A stretch of 64,000 nt of DNA from Scytolyngbya sp. HA4215-MV1 (GTDB lineage Bacteria > Cyanobacteriota > Cyanobacteriia > Leptolyngbyales > Leptolyngbyaceae), in NCBI GenBank assembly GCA_019359045.1, contig JAHHIA010000014.1, positions 62,001-126,000 on the forward strand. The letters run 5' to 3'. Positions 51,733 to 62,145 of this stretch are shown piece by piece. Position numbers and translations under genes: made by a program. The notes beneath the pieces are model-generated. The model worked only from the letters and a program-made list of their open reading frames with translations, searched no databases and had not been told where the DNA came from. Within the stretch, counting starts at the first letter, position 1; each line of letters starts with the position of its first letter.

Positions 51733-52149
51733 AAAGTGATTGACCAAACGCGACAGAGATAGCAGCGAACTTCCTTTAACTTAACCCTAACTTTCTTAAC
51801 CCTAACTTTTGAAACGGAAACTTGTTAAGACTGAATCATTCAGTCTTTCTGAACTCTATGGTGAGCCTTTTTCGCGGTTCTGACAAGTCCACCAAAGTTC
51901 AGGACTTTTTCCATTTTCCTGTTTTCTCACAGCGATGTCAGCACTCTGTCAGCTTTTTTTTAGATCCGAGGTGTTACGATTCTCAAATTAAATAATGTTT
52001 CTAAAGCAGATAGTTCGACATCGATTGACGAAGATAAAGTTGGGAAGCAAACTTCAGTCAACTAACTAAAGTCTAGTGTTCTGAATCGACAGGGCGCATT
52101 AGAAATTAGGTATCGCGCGCTGTGCTTTTCGCTCAGAAGAGGGCTAATT
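51733..52149. other. Intergenic region with palindrome and short direct repeats
   Basis: A 417-bp divergent promoter region. It contains a palindrome AAGACTGAAT/ATTCAGTCTT (51827-51847) and two copies of CTTAACCCTAAC about 17 bp apart (from 51779 and 51795). No gene seen. Confidence 0.5.
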
Positions 52150-54831
52150 ATGCTATCTCGTCGTAGATGGTCACTGCTTTTTGCTTGCCTGCTCACCTTC
52201 TTTCTGAGTGTTCACCCTTGGGTTGGTCGGGCATCTGACTCTCTGGAAGGGCTGTTGCAACAGAGCCAGCAGCGTTACGAAGCTGGACATTTGGATGAAG
52301 CTAAAGGATTGTTGCTCCAGATTCAACAAACAGCCCAAGCGGAGGGCAACCAACTGGTACTGGCGATCGCCCTCAGTAATTTGGCGCTGGTAGAAAGTGC
52401 CCAAGGCGATGGGGGTGCGGCGAATCAGGCGATCGCCTCCAGTCTCCAAACGCTCAAAACTGCCAAAGCTCCCAACAAAACGGCGGTACTGGCACAAGTG
52501 CTGAATGTGCAAGGACGCTTGCAGCTGGCGCAAGGAGATGCTCAAAATGCCCTCCAAACCTGGCAGCAAACTGCAACGCTCTATCGTCAGGCGGGGAATC
52601 CCAATGGCGAAATCCAGAGCCAATTGCGTCAGGTGCAGGCACTGCGGGCAATGGGTTTGCACAGTCGCGCTTATCAAACCATTCTGTTGCCGCTTAAAGA
52701 GCAGTTGCAAAAACAACCCGACTCAGCCACCAAAGTTTGGGGTTTGCGGAGCCTGGGGGAGGAGATGAGCATTGTTGGTAGCTTGACAGCGGCTGAAACG
52801 GTGTTGCAAGACAGCTTGAAAGCGGCTGAAAGACTGGATGTGCCTCAAGAAAAAGCTGCGACGCAACTGTCCTTAGCGAATCTGCTGTCTGCCAAAATTC
52901 GGGACAAGCTGAGTGCCAGCCAGTTGAAGCGACGTGAACGGGAACAGTTGAAACGTGATATCACCGCAGCGATCGCCCTTTATCAGTCGGTGACAACGAC
53001 GCCTTCTCCCAATCAATTGCGGGCGCAACTGAATCTTTTGTCATTGCTGGTGGATACGAGTCAGACGACCGACGCCCAACGACTGGTGACTGCCCTACAA
53101 CCAACGATACTTAACTTGCCGTCCGATCGTCCCAGTATTGAAGCCCGACTCAATTTTACGAACAGTCTGTTGCACTTGCAGAAAGCCGCCGAAGCCTCAT
53201 CGGCGGGTGAAACCGTGGTGGGTGAAACGGCGATCTCGGTTCTGAATACGGCGGTGGCACAAGCCACAGCGTTGAACGACTCCCGCTTGCTTGCTAATGC
53301 ATTGGGAAATTTAGCACGGGTACAGGAGCAAAAACAGCAATGGCAAGCGGCTCAAACCGCAACGGAACGGGCTATCTTGTTGGCAAAGGCGATCAATGCA
53401 CCGGATCAGCTCTATCGGTGGTCGGCGCAACTGGGGCGGTTGCAAGAAAAGCAGGGCAATCGTCAGGGGGCGATCGACTCTTACTCGCAAGCAGTCAATA
53501 TTCTGCGAACGCTCCGCAGTGACTTACTGGGACTCAACGCTGAACATCTGTTGGTCGATTCAGAAACGCTGGAACCAGTCCATCGGCAGTTGGTGAGTTT
53601 GCTATTGCCCAGAGATGGCTCTCAACCCACTGAGGCAACGCTTCAGCGCACTCGTGAGGTGATTGAGTCTCTGCAATTGGAAGAAATCAATAACTATCTA
53701 CGGGCTGCTTGTCTGCAATCGCAGGTAGAAATTGACCAGGTGCCAGTACCGAATAAAACGGCGGTGATCTATCCCATCATCTTGCCCGATCGCGTGGCAA
53801 TCATCGTCAGCGTTACGGGGCAGGAAGCAGCCTCGTTGATCAAGCAGCAAGCTAAAGACCCAACGAAATCATCCTCAAAGAAGCAAACCATTCTCTATAC
53901 CCAACCCATTCCCCAAGTCCAAATTGAAGCCACGATCAAAACGCTGCAAGATGGATTGCGAAACCGGATCAGTTTGGAATACAAGCACCCCTCTGAACAA
54001 CTCTATGGCTGGTTGATCCAACCCCTGGATGCCGAGTTGCAAAGCCAAAAGGTGGAAACCCTAGTTTTTGTACTGGATGGGGCATTTCGCAACGTCCCGA
54101 TGGCAGCTTTGTCAGATGGGCAGAAATTTCTGGTGGAAAAATATAGTATTGCGACTACGCCCGGACTCAAACTCACCAGTCCGCAACCGCTTCAGACACA
54201 GAAATTGTCGAGTGTGGCGTTTGGGCTCACTGAACCTCGCACGATCGAGCTCTCCAATGGTGGGTCGCAAACCTTTTCGGAACTGCCGTTTGTCAAATCG
54301 GAACTGGAAGACTTGCAAGCAGAAATTCCCTCCCAGGTGGAACTGGACAAACAATTTACTAGCAAACAGTTTCAGGAGACGCTGCAAAAGTCGCAGGCAC
54401 CGATCGTCCATCTGGCAACCCATGGGCAATTTAGCTCCGATCGCGATCAAACCTTTTTGCTGACTTCCGATGGGGTGATTGATATTGATGAATTAGCGGC
54501 TTCGCTGGGGGCAGGCGATACACGCACGACCCCGATCGAACTGCTGGTGTTGAGCGCCTGTGAGACTGCGATTGGGGACGATCGCGCTCCGCTGGGTCTG
54601 GCAGGCATTGCGTTGAAATCAGGGGCAAGAAGTACGATCGCTAGTTTGTGGAAGGTGAATGATACGGCAACGTCGTTGTTGATGCAACGCTTTTACAAAG
54701 AATTGGCAACTCGCCAAGTCACAAAGGCAGAAGCGCTTCAGAAGGCGCAGGAAGCCATTCTGGAAGATCCACAGTTTCGTCGTCATCCCTACTTTTGGGC
54801 ACCGTTTATTTTAGTTGGCAATTGGTTATAA
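52150..54831 (+). CDS. TPR-CHAT caspase-like peptidase, secreted
   Basis: The protein has 893 residues. Signal peptide near 1-29. TPR repeats fill about 30-500 (pattern A..L..L/A..Y..AG near 34-60, 110-145 and 410-450). The C-terminal CHAT domain (about 590-893) holds the catalytic His in 'VHLATHGQFSSD' near 755-766 and Cys in 'LVLSACETAIG' near 798-808, followed by 'LAGIALKSGARSTIASLWKV' near 816-835. CHAT proteases cleave or gate partner proteins after activation through TPR contacts. It lies 13 nt before the TPS adhesin gene and probably acts on it or on its secretion. AGAGGG upstream of the ATG. Confidence 0.93.
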   Translation: MLSRRRWSLLFACLLTFFLSVHPWVGRASDSLEGLLQQSQQRYEAGHLDEAKGLLLQIQQTAQAEGNQLVLAIALSNLALVESAQGDGGAANQAIASSLQTLKTAKAPNKTAVLAQVLNVQGRLQLAQGDAQNALQTWQQTATLYRQAGNPNGEIQSQLRQVQALRAMGLHSRAYQTILLPLKEQLQKQPDSATKVWGLRSLGEEMSIVGSLTAAETVLQDSLKAAERLDVPQEKAATQLSLANLLSAKIRDKLSASQLKRREREQLKRDITAAIALYQSVTTTPSPNQLRAQLNLLSLLVDTSQTTDAQRLVTALQPTILNLPSDRPSIEARLNFTNSLLHLQKAAEASSAGETVVGETAISVLNTAVAQATALNDSRLLANALGNLARVQEQKQQWQAAQTATERAILLAKAINAPDQLYRWSAQLGRLQEKQGNRQGAIDSYSQAVNILRTLRSDLLGLNAEHLLVDSETLEPVHRQLVSLLLPRDGSQPTEATLQRTREVIESLQLEEINNYLRAACLQSQVEIDQVPVPNKTAVIYPIILPDRVAIIVSVTGQEAASLIKQQAKDPTKSSSKKQTILYTQPIPQVQIEATIKTLQDGLRNRISLEYKHPSEQLYGWLIQPLDAELQSQKVETLVFVLDGAFRNVPMAALSDGQKFLVEKYSIATTPGLKLTSPQPLQTQKLSSVAFGLTEPRTIELSNGGSQTFSELPFVKSELEDLQAEIPSQVELDKQFTSKQFQETLQKSQAPIVHLATHGQFSSDRDQTFLLTSDGVIDIDELAASLGAGDTRTTPIELLVLSACETAIGDDRAPLGLAGIALKSGARSTIASLWKVNDTATSLLMQRFYKELATRQVTKAEALQKAQEAILEDPQFRRHPYFWAPFILVGNWL

Positions 54832-54844
54832 CTGGAGGTTTTCC

Positions 54845-57800
54845 ATGTCTTGTTGCGATCACGCCATTGTCCCGCTTTGGCTTGCCTTACTGACCTTGTC
54901 CAGCTTACCGATTCCGGCACAAGCGCAAATTGTCCCCGACACGACGCTGGGTCCTGGCAACAACTCAGTGGTGAATACCCATGGTATCCGCACCGATATT
55001 ACAGGGGGATTGCAGCGCAACTCATCGCTATTCCACAGCTTTGACCAGTTCAATGTCGGCACCAACCTGCAAGTTTATTTTGCCAATCCGGTGAATGTGC
55101 GCAACATCTTCAGTCGGGTGACAGGCAAAAGTTTATCGAATATCGACGGGTTGTTGGGCGTTTCTGGCAACGCTAACCTGTATGTGATTAACCCCAATGG
55201 CATTATCTTTGGACCGAATGCGCGGTTAGATGTGGCAGGATCGTTCCTGGCAACGACTGCCAACGCGCTGGAGTTTCCTGGCAACGAACGCTTTGAGGCA
55301 ACGGGGAATCGTCAGGTGCCGCTGGTGGAAGTGAATATTCCGATCGGGTTGCAAATGGGCACTAATGCCCCAGCGATGATTGCCAATCAGGGCAATCTGA
55401 CGGCTGGACAAAATCTATCTTTGCTGGCTTCAGGCTCGTTGACGAATAATGGACAATTGGTTGCGACTCAGGGCAATTTGACCCTCACGGCTCAACAAAT
55501 AGTGAAAATGCGCGATAGCGCAACGCAACCCGTTAGACTGATTGCCGGAAACGATCTCGCTATTCAGGGGAATCAAGGTATCGATATCTTGGCTCTGAAC
55601 CACCCTGATAATCTATTTCAAAGTGGCGGCAACTTCTCTCTGATTAGTGATGGCAATATTTCAGGGGATGCTCACTTCTATAGTGGTGGCAATTTCTCAA
55701 TTTTGAATCTGTCTGGGATACCGGGCGACTTTGTGAGTTTGTATGATCCGATCGTGCGAGCGAATGGCAATGTTACCTTCGGTGCCTATGATGGTTTGTC
55801 GTTACTCGTTGAGGCTAAAGGGAGTATTACAGCAACAGGCACTATCAAAATAACAGGTCCAGAGTGCCCAACAGGACCCGCAGGATGTGCAATTTCTTCA
55901 AGCAATGTCACTCCCCAAGACTTTACAACACTGACTACGAGAGCTGCCTTGATTTTGCGGGCAGGATTACAAAATCTGAGTGGACCTGCGGATACGCTAC
56001 CGAAAACGATTGGTACGACAACCTTTAATGCAAACGGCAATGGTGGAAAAGATATCTCTGTTCAAAATATTGATGCTGGTAGTTCAACTCCAGCTGGGCA
56101 GGTTGTTGGGCAGATTGTTTTAGATGCCCCTGGAAAAATTATTCTTACGGGAACTACGATCGCAGCAAATGGTGGAACGATTGATTTCAAAGGCAAGGTT
56201 GAACTCAGACAGAGTGTTGTGCTTTCCGGTAGTACGACTAAGTTTGAAGATACAGTAACCACCAATAACAACAATAACAGCCTGGCAGTCTCAGGCAATG
56301 CCATTTTTCAGGAGAGTGTAGGTGCTTCAGGTCCATTCATAAATGCCATTGATATTAGTGGCACTGCAACCCTGAATGGTGACATCAATACGGCTGGTCC
56401 CCAAAGGTATCAAGGAGCAGTCTTGGTCGGAAAAGATACAGCCCTGCAAGCAGTCAGTAACTCGGGTAGAGAAGATATTACCTTCGGTGGCACGATTAAT
56501 AGTTTATCTAGTGTAACCACACAGCCAAGCCTATCGATTGAGAAGGGAAAAATCGTTCAATTCAATGGAGATATTGGCAATGTTGCTCCATTACTAAAAT
56601 TATCAGTCAATGCCACAGAGTTAGTTATTAAGAGTGCGTTGGTTCAAACATTAGACGCTCAAGATTACAACACCCCAATTACAGTTCAAGCCAATCAAAC
56701 GATTTTCAGTGCTGGGGATATTGAATTTCGCAAAGATGTTACTGGGACTGGGACTAATCGCTTAGTAGTGGAACCTGCCGATCCGGCTGGTTCAATTGCT
56801 TTGGCAGGAAACACAGGAAATCTCAAGTTATCGCTGAATGAACTGCAACGTTTTGTTGCCTTTGACCAAGTAACGATCGGGAAGATCAACGGAACAGGTA
56901 CAACCACGATCGCCAACAAAATTGATCTGACGGGTCAGCCCTATAATCTAACGCTACGAGGTGGACCACTCGACTTCAGAAATCAACTCATTTTAGATGC
57001 GGGTAAAAACTTGGATATTCGCAACAGTAGTGTTGTGAATAACAGTACTGTACCCGCTGTTACCACAAGTGGTGGGGGAACGATTTCCTTTAACCTCACT
57101 GGCAATGTAGCAACGCAAGCAAAGCCCTTAACGATCGATGGCGTACTAGGCAGCTCAAATGTTAATGGTCAACTGCATCTGGCTTCAGATCAAGCCATTA
57201 CCCAGAAAGTGGGTAGTAGCATTGTGGTGAGTGGTGCCACTAGCTTGACGAGTACGTTAGCAGGGGCAGGCAATGTTGATCTGCGTAGTGACACCAATAC
57301 GCTCACCTTTGGTGGTAATTCCACGATCGGCGGCAATTTCAATCTCACTCTGAATAGTACTGCAACGCAGGTTTCTCAAACCAATGGCTCTAGCCTCAAA
57401 ATTGCTGGGACTTTTACTCCCAATCCTAGTGGGTTGCTGTTGAATTTGAATCAACCCAACAATATTCTGCCCCGCACTATTTCCGGTAACGTCCTTGGTG
57501 GCAATGTAGTGATTTTAGACAGTGGACCTGTCAATCTCACCACTGATCCACTCGATCCACTGTTACTATCCTCGATTTTGTTACCTCCATCAGTTGCCAA
57601 TCTAACCGTTCAGACGGTGGCAAGAAGTCAACAGTTCAACGCTCCAGCCCGAACGAGTGCGACAGGAATTGCTCTTAATCAGGCAGGCAACTCTTTTGGC
57701 GGTCCTCTCACACTCAATACCGACAGCCCAGGGCTAACGAACCTCCCCACGCCACTTCAACCTAGTATTACTCAATCGGGTGCAACTGGAATTACAGTTC

Positions 57801-60800
57801 TGGGCAAGGCAACGTTTAGCGCCACCACTGCGGGTAATGTGACACTGAACCATGCCAACATTTTTGGTGTAGATAATTTCTTTGGTTCGCTCAGCTTTGT
57901 GGGCAACGATGTCAATATTAGTCAATTTAATTCAATGCAGTTGGATACTTCTGTAGCAGCAGGTGCATTGAATCTGTTTTCTGGCGGAGCGATATCTCAA
58001 CTGGGTGCTTTGACCAAAACATCGACTACCACTCCTGTCAACATCACCAGTACTGGAGCAATCACACTAGACAATCCTGCCAATCAGGTACGTGGACTCA
58101 TTAACCTCATTAACTCGAATAGTGGCGGAGATGTTGTATTCACTAACACAGGTGACACTCAGTTAGGTAATCTAGCTATCAATGGCAACTTCACTGTCAA
58201 CAGTGGTTCAATTACGGCAAATAATCCAATTAGTCTTGACGGGAAAAATGTGATATTACTGGCAACCACAGGTGACTTAACCACAAAAAGAATCTCTACA
58301 AGTGGCTCTAGTGGAGCAAACGGCGGCAATGTTCAGCTTCAAGGCAACAACGTCTCAGTGACGGGTGGTATTAACACAACTGCTGGTGGCGCAGGGAATG
58401 GAGGCAATGTTCAGATTAGCGGTATCAGTAGCGTTACGCTGGCTAGCAGTAGTAGTACAGTGCTAGATGGTGGAATTGATGCTGCTGCGTTTGGCACAGG
58501 AAAAACTGGAAATACCACGATCGTTGCTTCTAATGGAAATGTCACGTTAAAGAACGGAACGTTGTTTTTTGATGTGTTTGATGGTTCTAGTGGTGATGTC
58601 CAGATTCAGGCACTTGGAAATAATCATTCATTATTACTCGATAACTTTAATATTGTTGGTACAGTCCGGTTAGGAACGACGACAAATCCTGGTGGGACAG
58701 CGACTCTTATAGGTTCAAAAATTAAAATCTCAAATACTTCGAGGGTCGCGGTTGATACCTTGGGAGCAGGAGCGGGTGGAAACTTAATTCTTGGAGATGT
58801 TAATACTCAAGAAATTGAGATTTCAGGTAAAGACACGATTCTGGCAAATACCGTGGGTCAATCTGCTTCAGGCACAGGTGGAAATATTAATGTCCAGGCA
58901 AACAAGATCAGTATTCTCGATGGAGCCACGATCGATGCCAGCACTGCTAGTACATCTACATCTGGTACAGGTGGCAATATTACGCTTAATGGCAAAAACA
59001 TCACCATTAACAGTAGCGCATCCAACACTACTACCCTTAGTGCCCTAACCAGCGGTGCAGCCGCAGGTGGCATTGTTCAAATTGCAGCTACCGATAATTT
59101 AACGTTGCAAGGAGTCAAGATTGATAGCGCAACAACAGGTTCTGGCAATGGCGGCTTAATCTCAATCTTAGGCACTTCATCGATCGCCAATCTCTTGCTG
59201 GATAACACTCAAATCAATGCCACAACAAATGGCTCAGGCAATGGCGGCAGCGTGTCTATTGCAAGTAATAATTCACTGACTTTGAAAAATAATACTCAAA
59301 TCAATGCAACGACCTCAGGCAGTGGTGCTGGCGGTAGGATTGCATTGTCGGGTAACACCGTCACCCTTACCGATCCAGGTACGGTCTTGCAAACCGATAC
59401 AAGCGGATCAGGAAAGGGCGGAGACATTGCGGTCACTGGACAAACGATCGCAGTCAACAATCTAAAGATTCGATCCACGGTTTCCGGTTCTGGTAATGGC
59501 GGCACTGTCCAGCTTGGCGACATTACAGGTAACTCTGGCATCATCACCAATACCCTCAACGTCACCAATACTCAAATTGATACCAACGTTGCTAGTGGTG
59601 CAACCGGGCGGGGAGCAAATGTCGTTCTGCAAGGTAGAAACTTAACCCTGGCTGCTGGCGTTGATGTGAATGCGACAACAGCCAGCACTGCACAAAGCGG
59701 TATTGGTGGCTCCATCAATGTAGCTGGTGATGTTGTCAAGATTACAGGTCAAAACACACAGCTCGTTACCAACACCACTGGAGCTGCTGCTGGAGGCAAT
59801 GTTACTGTTACGGGACGATCGATTACGTTAGATCAACAGGCAAGCATTCAAGCTAATGTCTCAGGCAGTGGCAACGGTGGCACAGTACAACTAGGTGATA
59901 CCAACACCGACCAGGTTACGATCGATAGCAGTACAATTAGCACCAATGTTGCTGCTGGTGGGACAGGTCAAGGGGCAAATGTGACTGTGTTAGGTCGTAA
60001 CATTCGTTTAGCCAACCAGGCAAAAATTCAGGGTAATATTGCCGGAAATAGTCGAGGTGGGCAGGTTCAGATTGGTGATGATAATACCGTCAGCCTGACT
60101 CTGAACAACAGCACTATTGAAACAAAAGTTGTTTCTGGTGGGGTAGGGCAGGGCGGTCAAGTTGCCTTGCGAGGTAATGCTCTCACACTCGATCAATCAA
60201 CCATTAACGCCGAGATCGAAAATGGTGGTAGTGGACAAGGCAGCAGTATTAACATTGCGGGTGGCAATCTCACAGTTAAGAATCAATCAACGGTGTCCGC
60301 GCGAACTGCTGCGAGCAATAGTATTGCTGGTAACATTACTGTCTCGGCTCAGGGCACGTTAGATGTCCTGAATAGTGCCATAGAAGCATCCACGACTGAC
60401 ACTGCTGCCAATGCGATCGCGGGTAATCTCTCGGTTTCGGCGCTAGGGAACTTAACCCTCAACCAAAGCCGGATTGTCACTTCAGCAACAGCGAGTGGTG
60501 CCCAAGCGGGAAATGTGACCTTGGGTGGACAACGGATTACTGTTCAAGCCTCTGACGTCATCACCAGTAGCCAGCAAGGAGGGGCTGGCAATATTCAAGT
60601 CGTGGCTCAAAATTTGGATCTCGATCGGGGCGTGCTAAAAGCCGAAAATGGCTCCGGTGCAGGCGGCAAATCAGGCGGTATCTCATTAACCGTCGCGGGG
60701 GCATTAACCATGGCAAATGAGAGCCTGATTTCAACCGTGGGTCTCAACGGAGCAAATGGCGGCAATATTTCAATTCTGAAAGTTCGCTTTGCTTCTGCTT

Positions 60801-61333
60801 CGCCAGCAACGGGTCCAAACGGGAGTGACATCGTGGCGCGAGCAGAAGGCGGCGGAGCAGGAGGACAAATTCTCTTCCAGCCTAAACTGGTACAAGGATT
60901 TGAAATTCAGCCAGCCGTTCCAGGCAATGGCACCAATGACATTGACAGCAATGGAGATGTGAATGCGACGCTAACCAGTGTTGATGTGATCCGGGGACTG
61001 TACACGCCAGTGATTGTGTTTACTGATACTTCCAAAATCCAGAGCAATGCTTGTGAATCAGCTGGCTCTAAGGCTGAAACGACGAGCGAACTACGCATTG
61101 CTGGACAGGGAGGAGTGGTAGCCAGTCCTACCACTCCCTTATCGGCTCAATCGACACATAGCGATTGGGTCGCGATCGGAAGTAACTCGCCCACGCCCGT
61201 CAGTGAAACAGTGCCTGACAACTCAACCGTGGCACGCCAGACAGAACTCGCCTATCGACCCCCTGCGGTTTGTGTCAGTGCTTGGAAGGGGCGGTACGAA
61301 CCATTGCAACAGTCAGGTCGATCGCAACCCTAG
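54845..61333 (+). CDS. Filamentous haemagglutinin-type two-partner-secretion exoprotein (TpsA)
   Basis: About 2162 residues from the ATG at 54845 (GGAGG upstream); earlier in-frame starts would run into the CHAT gene. Signal peptide near 1-28. The TPS domain (about 29-270) carries the diagnostic 'NPNGIIFGPNARLDVAGSF' near 119-137 and the preceding 'TDITGGLQRNSSLFHSFDQF' near 50-69. A very long repetitive beta-helix region follows, full of Gly/Asn/Thr/Ser/Val with recurring GSGNGG and TLNVNT-like units. Near the end, 'ELRIAGQGGVVASPTTPLS' resembles the tail of other cyanobacterial TpsA proteins. Expected to be exported by a TpsB pore, not present here, and to sit on the cell surface or matrix. 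Confidence 0.92.
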   Translation: MSCCDHAIVPLWLALLTLSSLPIPAQAQIVPDTTLGPGNNSVVNTHGIRTDITGGLQRNSSLFHSFDQFNVGTNLQVYFANPVNVRNIFSRVTGKSLSNIDGLLGVSGNANLYVINPNGIIFGPNARLDVAGSFLATTANALEFPGNERFEATGNRQVPLVEVNIPIGLQMGTNAPAMIANQGNLTAGQNLSLLASGSLTNNGQLVATQGNLTLTAQQIVKMRDSATQPVRLIAGNDLAIQGNQGIDILALNHPDNLFQSGGNFSLISDGNISGDAHFYSGGNFSILNLSGIPGDFVSLYDPIVRANGNVTFGAYDGLSLLVEAKGSITATGTIKITGPECPTGPAGCAISSSNVTPQDFTTLTTRAALILRAGLQNLSGPADTLPKTIGTTTFNANGNGGKDISVQNIDAGSSTPAGQVVGQIVLDAPGKIILTGTTIAANGGTIDFKGKVELRQSVVLSGSTTKFEDTVTTNNNNNSLAVSGNAIFQESVGASGPFINAIDISGTATLNGDINTAGPQRYQGAVLVGKDTALQAVSNSGREDITFGGTINSLSSVTTQPSLSIEKGKIVQFNGDIGNVAPLLKLSVNATELVIKSALVQTLDAQDYNTPITVQANQTIFSAGDIEFRKDVTGTGTNRLVVEPADPAGSIALAGNTGNLKLSLNELQRFVAFDQVTIGKINGTGTTTIANKIDLTGQPYNLTLRGGPLDFRNQLILDAGKNLDIRNSSVVNNSTVPAVTTSGGGTISFNLTGNVATQAKPLTIDGVLGSSNVNGQLHLASDQAITQKVGSSIVVSGATSLTSTLAGAGNVDLRSDTNTLTFGGNSTIGGNFNLTLNSTATQVSQTNGSSLKIAGTFTPNPSGLLLNLNQPNNILPRTISGNVLGGNVVILDSGPVNLTTDPLDPLLLSSILLPPSVANLTVQTVARSQQFNAPARTSATGIALNQAGNSFGGPLTLNTDSPGLTNLPTPLQPSITQSGATGITVLGKATFSATTAGNVTLNHANIFGVDNFFGSLSFVGNDVNISQFNSMQLDTSVAAGALNLFSGGAISQLGALTKTSTTTPVNITSTGAITLDNPANQVRGLINLINSNSGGDVVFTNTGDTQLGNLAINGNFTVNSGSITANNPISLDGKNVILLATTGDLTTKRISTSGSSGANGGNVQLQGNNVSVTGGINTTAGGAGNGGNVQISGISSVTLASSSSTVLDGGIDAAAFGTGKTGNTTIVASNGNVTLKNGTLFFDVFDGSSGDVQIQALGNNHSLLLDNFNIVGTVRLGTTTNPGGTATLIGSKIKISNTSRVAVDTLGAGAGGNLILGDVNTQEIEISGKDTILANTVGQSASGTGGNINVQANKISILDGATIDASTASTSTSGTGGNITLNGKNITINSSASNTTTLSALTSGAAAGGIVQIAATDNLTLQGVKIDSATTGSGNGGLISILGTSSIANLLLDNTQINATTNGSGNGGSVSIASNNSLTLKNNTQINATTSGSGAGGRIALSGNTVTLTDPGTVLQTDTSGSGKGGDIAVTGQTIAVNNLKIRSTVSGSGNGGTVQLGDITGNSGIITNTLNVTNTQIDTNVASGATGRGANVVLQGRNLTLAAGVDVNATTASTAQSGIGGSINVAGDVVKITGQNTQLVTNTTGAAAGGNVTVTGRSITLDQQASIQANVSGSGNGGTVQLGDTNTDQVTIDSSTISTNVAAGGTGQGANVTVLGRNIRLANQAKIQGNIAGNSRGGQVQIGDDNTVSLTLNNSTIETKVVSGGVGQGGQVALRGNALTLDQSTINAEIENGGSGQGSSINIAGGNLTVKNQSTVSARTAASNSIAGNITVSAQGTLDVLNSAIEASTTDTAANAIAGNLSVSALGNLTLNQSRIVTSATASGAQAGNVTLGGQRITVQASDVITSSQQGGAGNIQVVAQNLDLDRGVLKAENGSGAGGKSGGISLTVAGALTMANESLISTVGLNGANGGNISILKVRFASASPATGPNGSDIVARAEGGGAGGQILFQPKLVQGFEIQPAVPGNGTNDIDSNGDVNATLTSVDVIRGLYTPVIVFTDTSKIQSNACESAGSKAETTSELRIAGQGGVVASPTTPLSAQSTHSDWVAIGSNSPTPVSETVPDNSTVARQTELAYRPPAVCVSAWKGRYEPLQQSGRSQP

Positions 61334-61340
61334 ACTTTAA

Positions 61341-61401
61341 ACTGTAGACTTTGGTTGAACTGTAAACTGATGTCTAGTGTCTATGGTCCAAAGTCTACAG
61401 T
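61341..61401. repeat. 14-bp inverted repeat between TpsA and transaldolase genes
   Basis: ACTGTAGACTTTGG (61341-61354) and its exact reverse complement (61388-61401) around a 33-bp loop that contains further partial copies (GTAAACT, AGACTTTAAACTG). It looks like a small interspersed repeat rather than a terminator, since no T tail follows. Confidence 0.6.
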
Positions 61402-61404
61402 CCA

Positions 61405-62115
61405 ATGCTCCAGCCAGATATGCCCCGACAGTCATTCTCTGCTAACTCTTCAGAAATTCGCTTATTTTTGGATACGGCAGATACTGCCCAGTGGCAGACT
61501 TGGTTGCCGATCGGTATGTTCTATGGAGTAACAACGAATCCGCTCTTGTTGGAGCGTGCGCAGGTCGCTTGCACGGTCGAGCAGTTGAAAGAATTGGCAA
61601 AGCAAGCGTTTGAGCTGGGTGCCAGCGAAATTCAACTCCAGACTTGGGGCGCAACCGTAGAGGCATTGGTGCAGACCGGACAGATTTTAGCAGCGATCGA
61701 TCCGCGCGTGGTGGTCAAAGTGCCAATTACTCAGAGGGGGACAACTGCCGCTGCACAACTGATTGCTCAAGGATTACGCATCACATTAACCGGAGTTTAT
61801 GCCCCCCATCAGGTGTTAATTGCGGCTGCTTTGGGAGCAGAATATGCGGCGCCTTATTTGGGCAGAATCAACGATCTGGGACGTGATGGACGCGCCGATT
61901 TGATTACCATGCAGCAAGCGATCGCAGGAGTCAAGAGTTCTCTCCGGCTCTTGGTTGCCAGTATTCGCAGTGTGGCAGACATCACCTGTTTGGCAACCCA
62001 AGGCGGCAACACCTTCACCTTTTCACCCGCGATCGCCACAGAATTCTTTGCCGTGCCTGCAACCGAGCAAGCCGCGATCGAATTTGAGCAAGCTGCTTGT
62101 TGGATGGAAGGATGA
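61405..62115 (+). CDS. Transaldolase/fructose-6-phosphate aldolase family enzyme
   Basis: The protein has 236 residues. 'IRLFLDTADTAQWQTW' near 17-32 (Asp), 'VTTNPLLLE' near 41-49, 'VVVKVPITQRGTTAA' near 99-113 (Lys that forms the Schiff base), 'ITLTGVYAPHQVL' near 122-134 and 'SIRSVADITCLATQGGNTFT' near 187-206 follow the family pattern. Length is that of the short FSA-like subgroup (about 220-240 residues), which cleaves or makes sugar phosphates via a lysine imine. Precise substrate unknown; it is shorter than classical transaldolase B. Confidence 0.85.
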   Translation: MLQPDMPRQSFSANSSEIRLFLDTADTAQWQTWLPIGMFYGVTTNPLLLERAQVACTVEQLKELAKQAFELGASEIQLQTWGATVEALVQTGQILAAIDPRVVVKVPITQRGTTAAAQLIAQGLRITLTGVYAPHQVLIAAALGAEYAAPYLGRINDLGRDGRADLITMQQAIAGVKSSLRLLVASIRSVADITCLATQGGNTFTFSPAIATEFFAVPATEQAAIEFEQAACWMEG

Positions 62116-62145
62116 GGGAGAGGCGTCAGGCGCCAAGACATTCCC

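Noticed and set aside
51779-51806. Telomere-like CCCTAA repeats
   Set aside because: Only two copies of CTTAACCCTAAC in an AT-rich bacterial promoter region; coincidental similarity.
54845-61333. TpsB transporter or further TPS genes
   Set aside because: The downstream genes are a transaldolase-family enzyme and queA; no POTRA/beta-barrel gene is visible.
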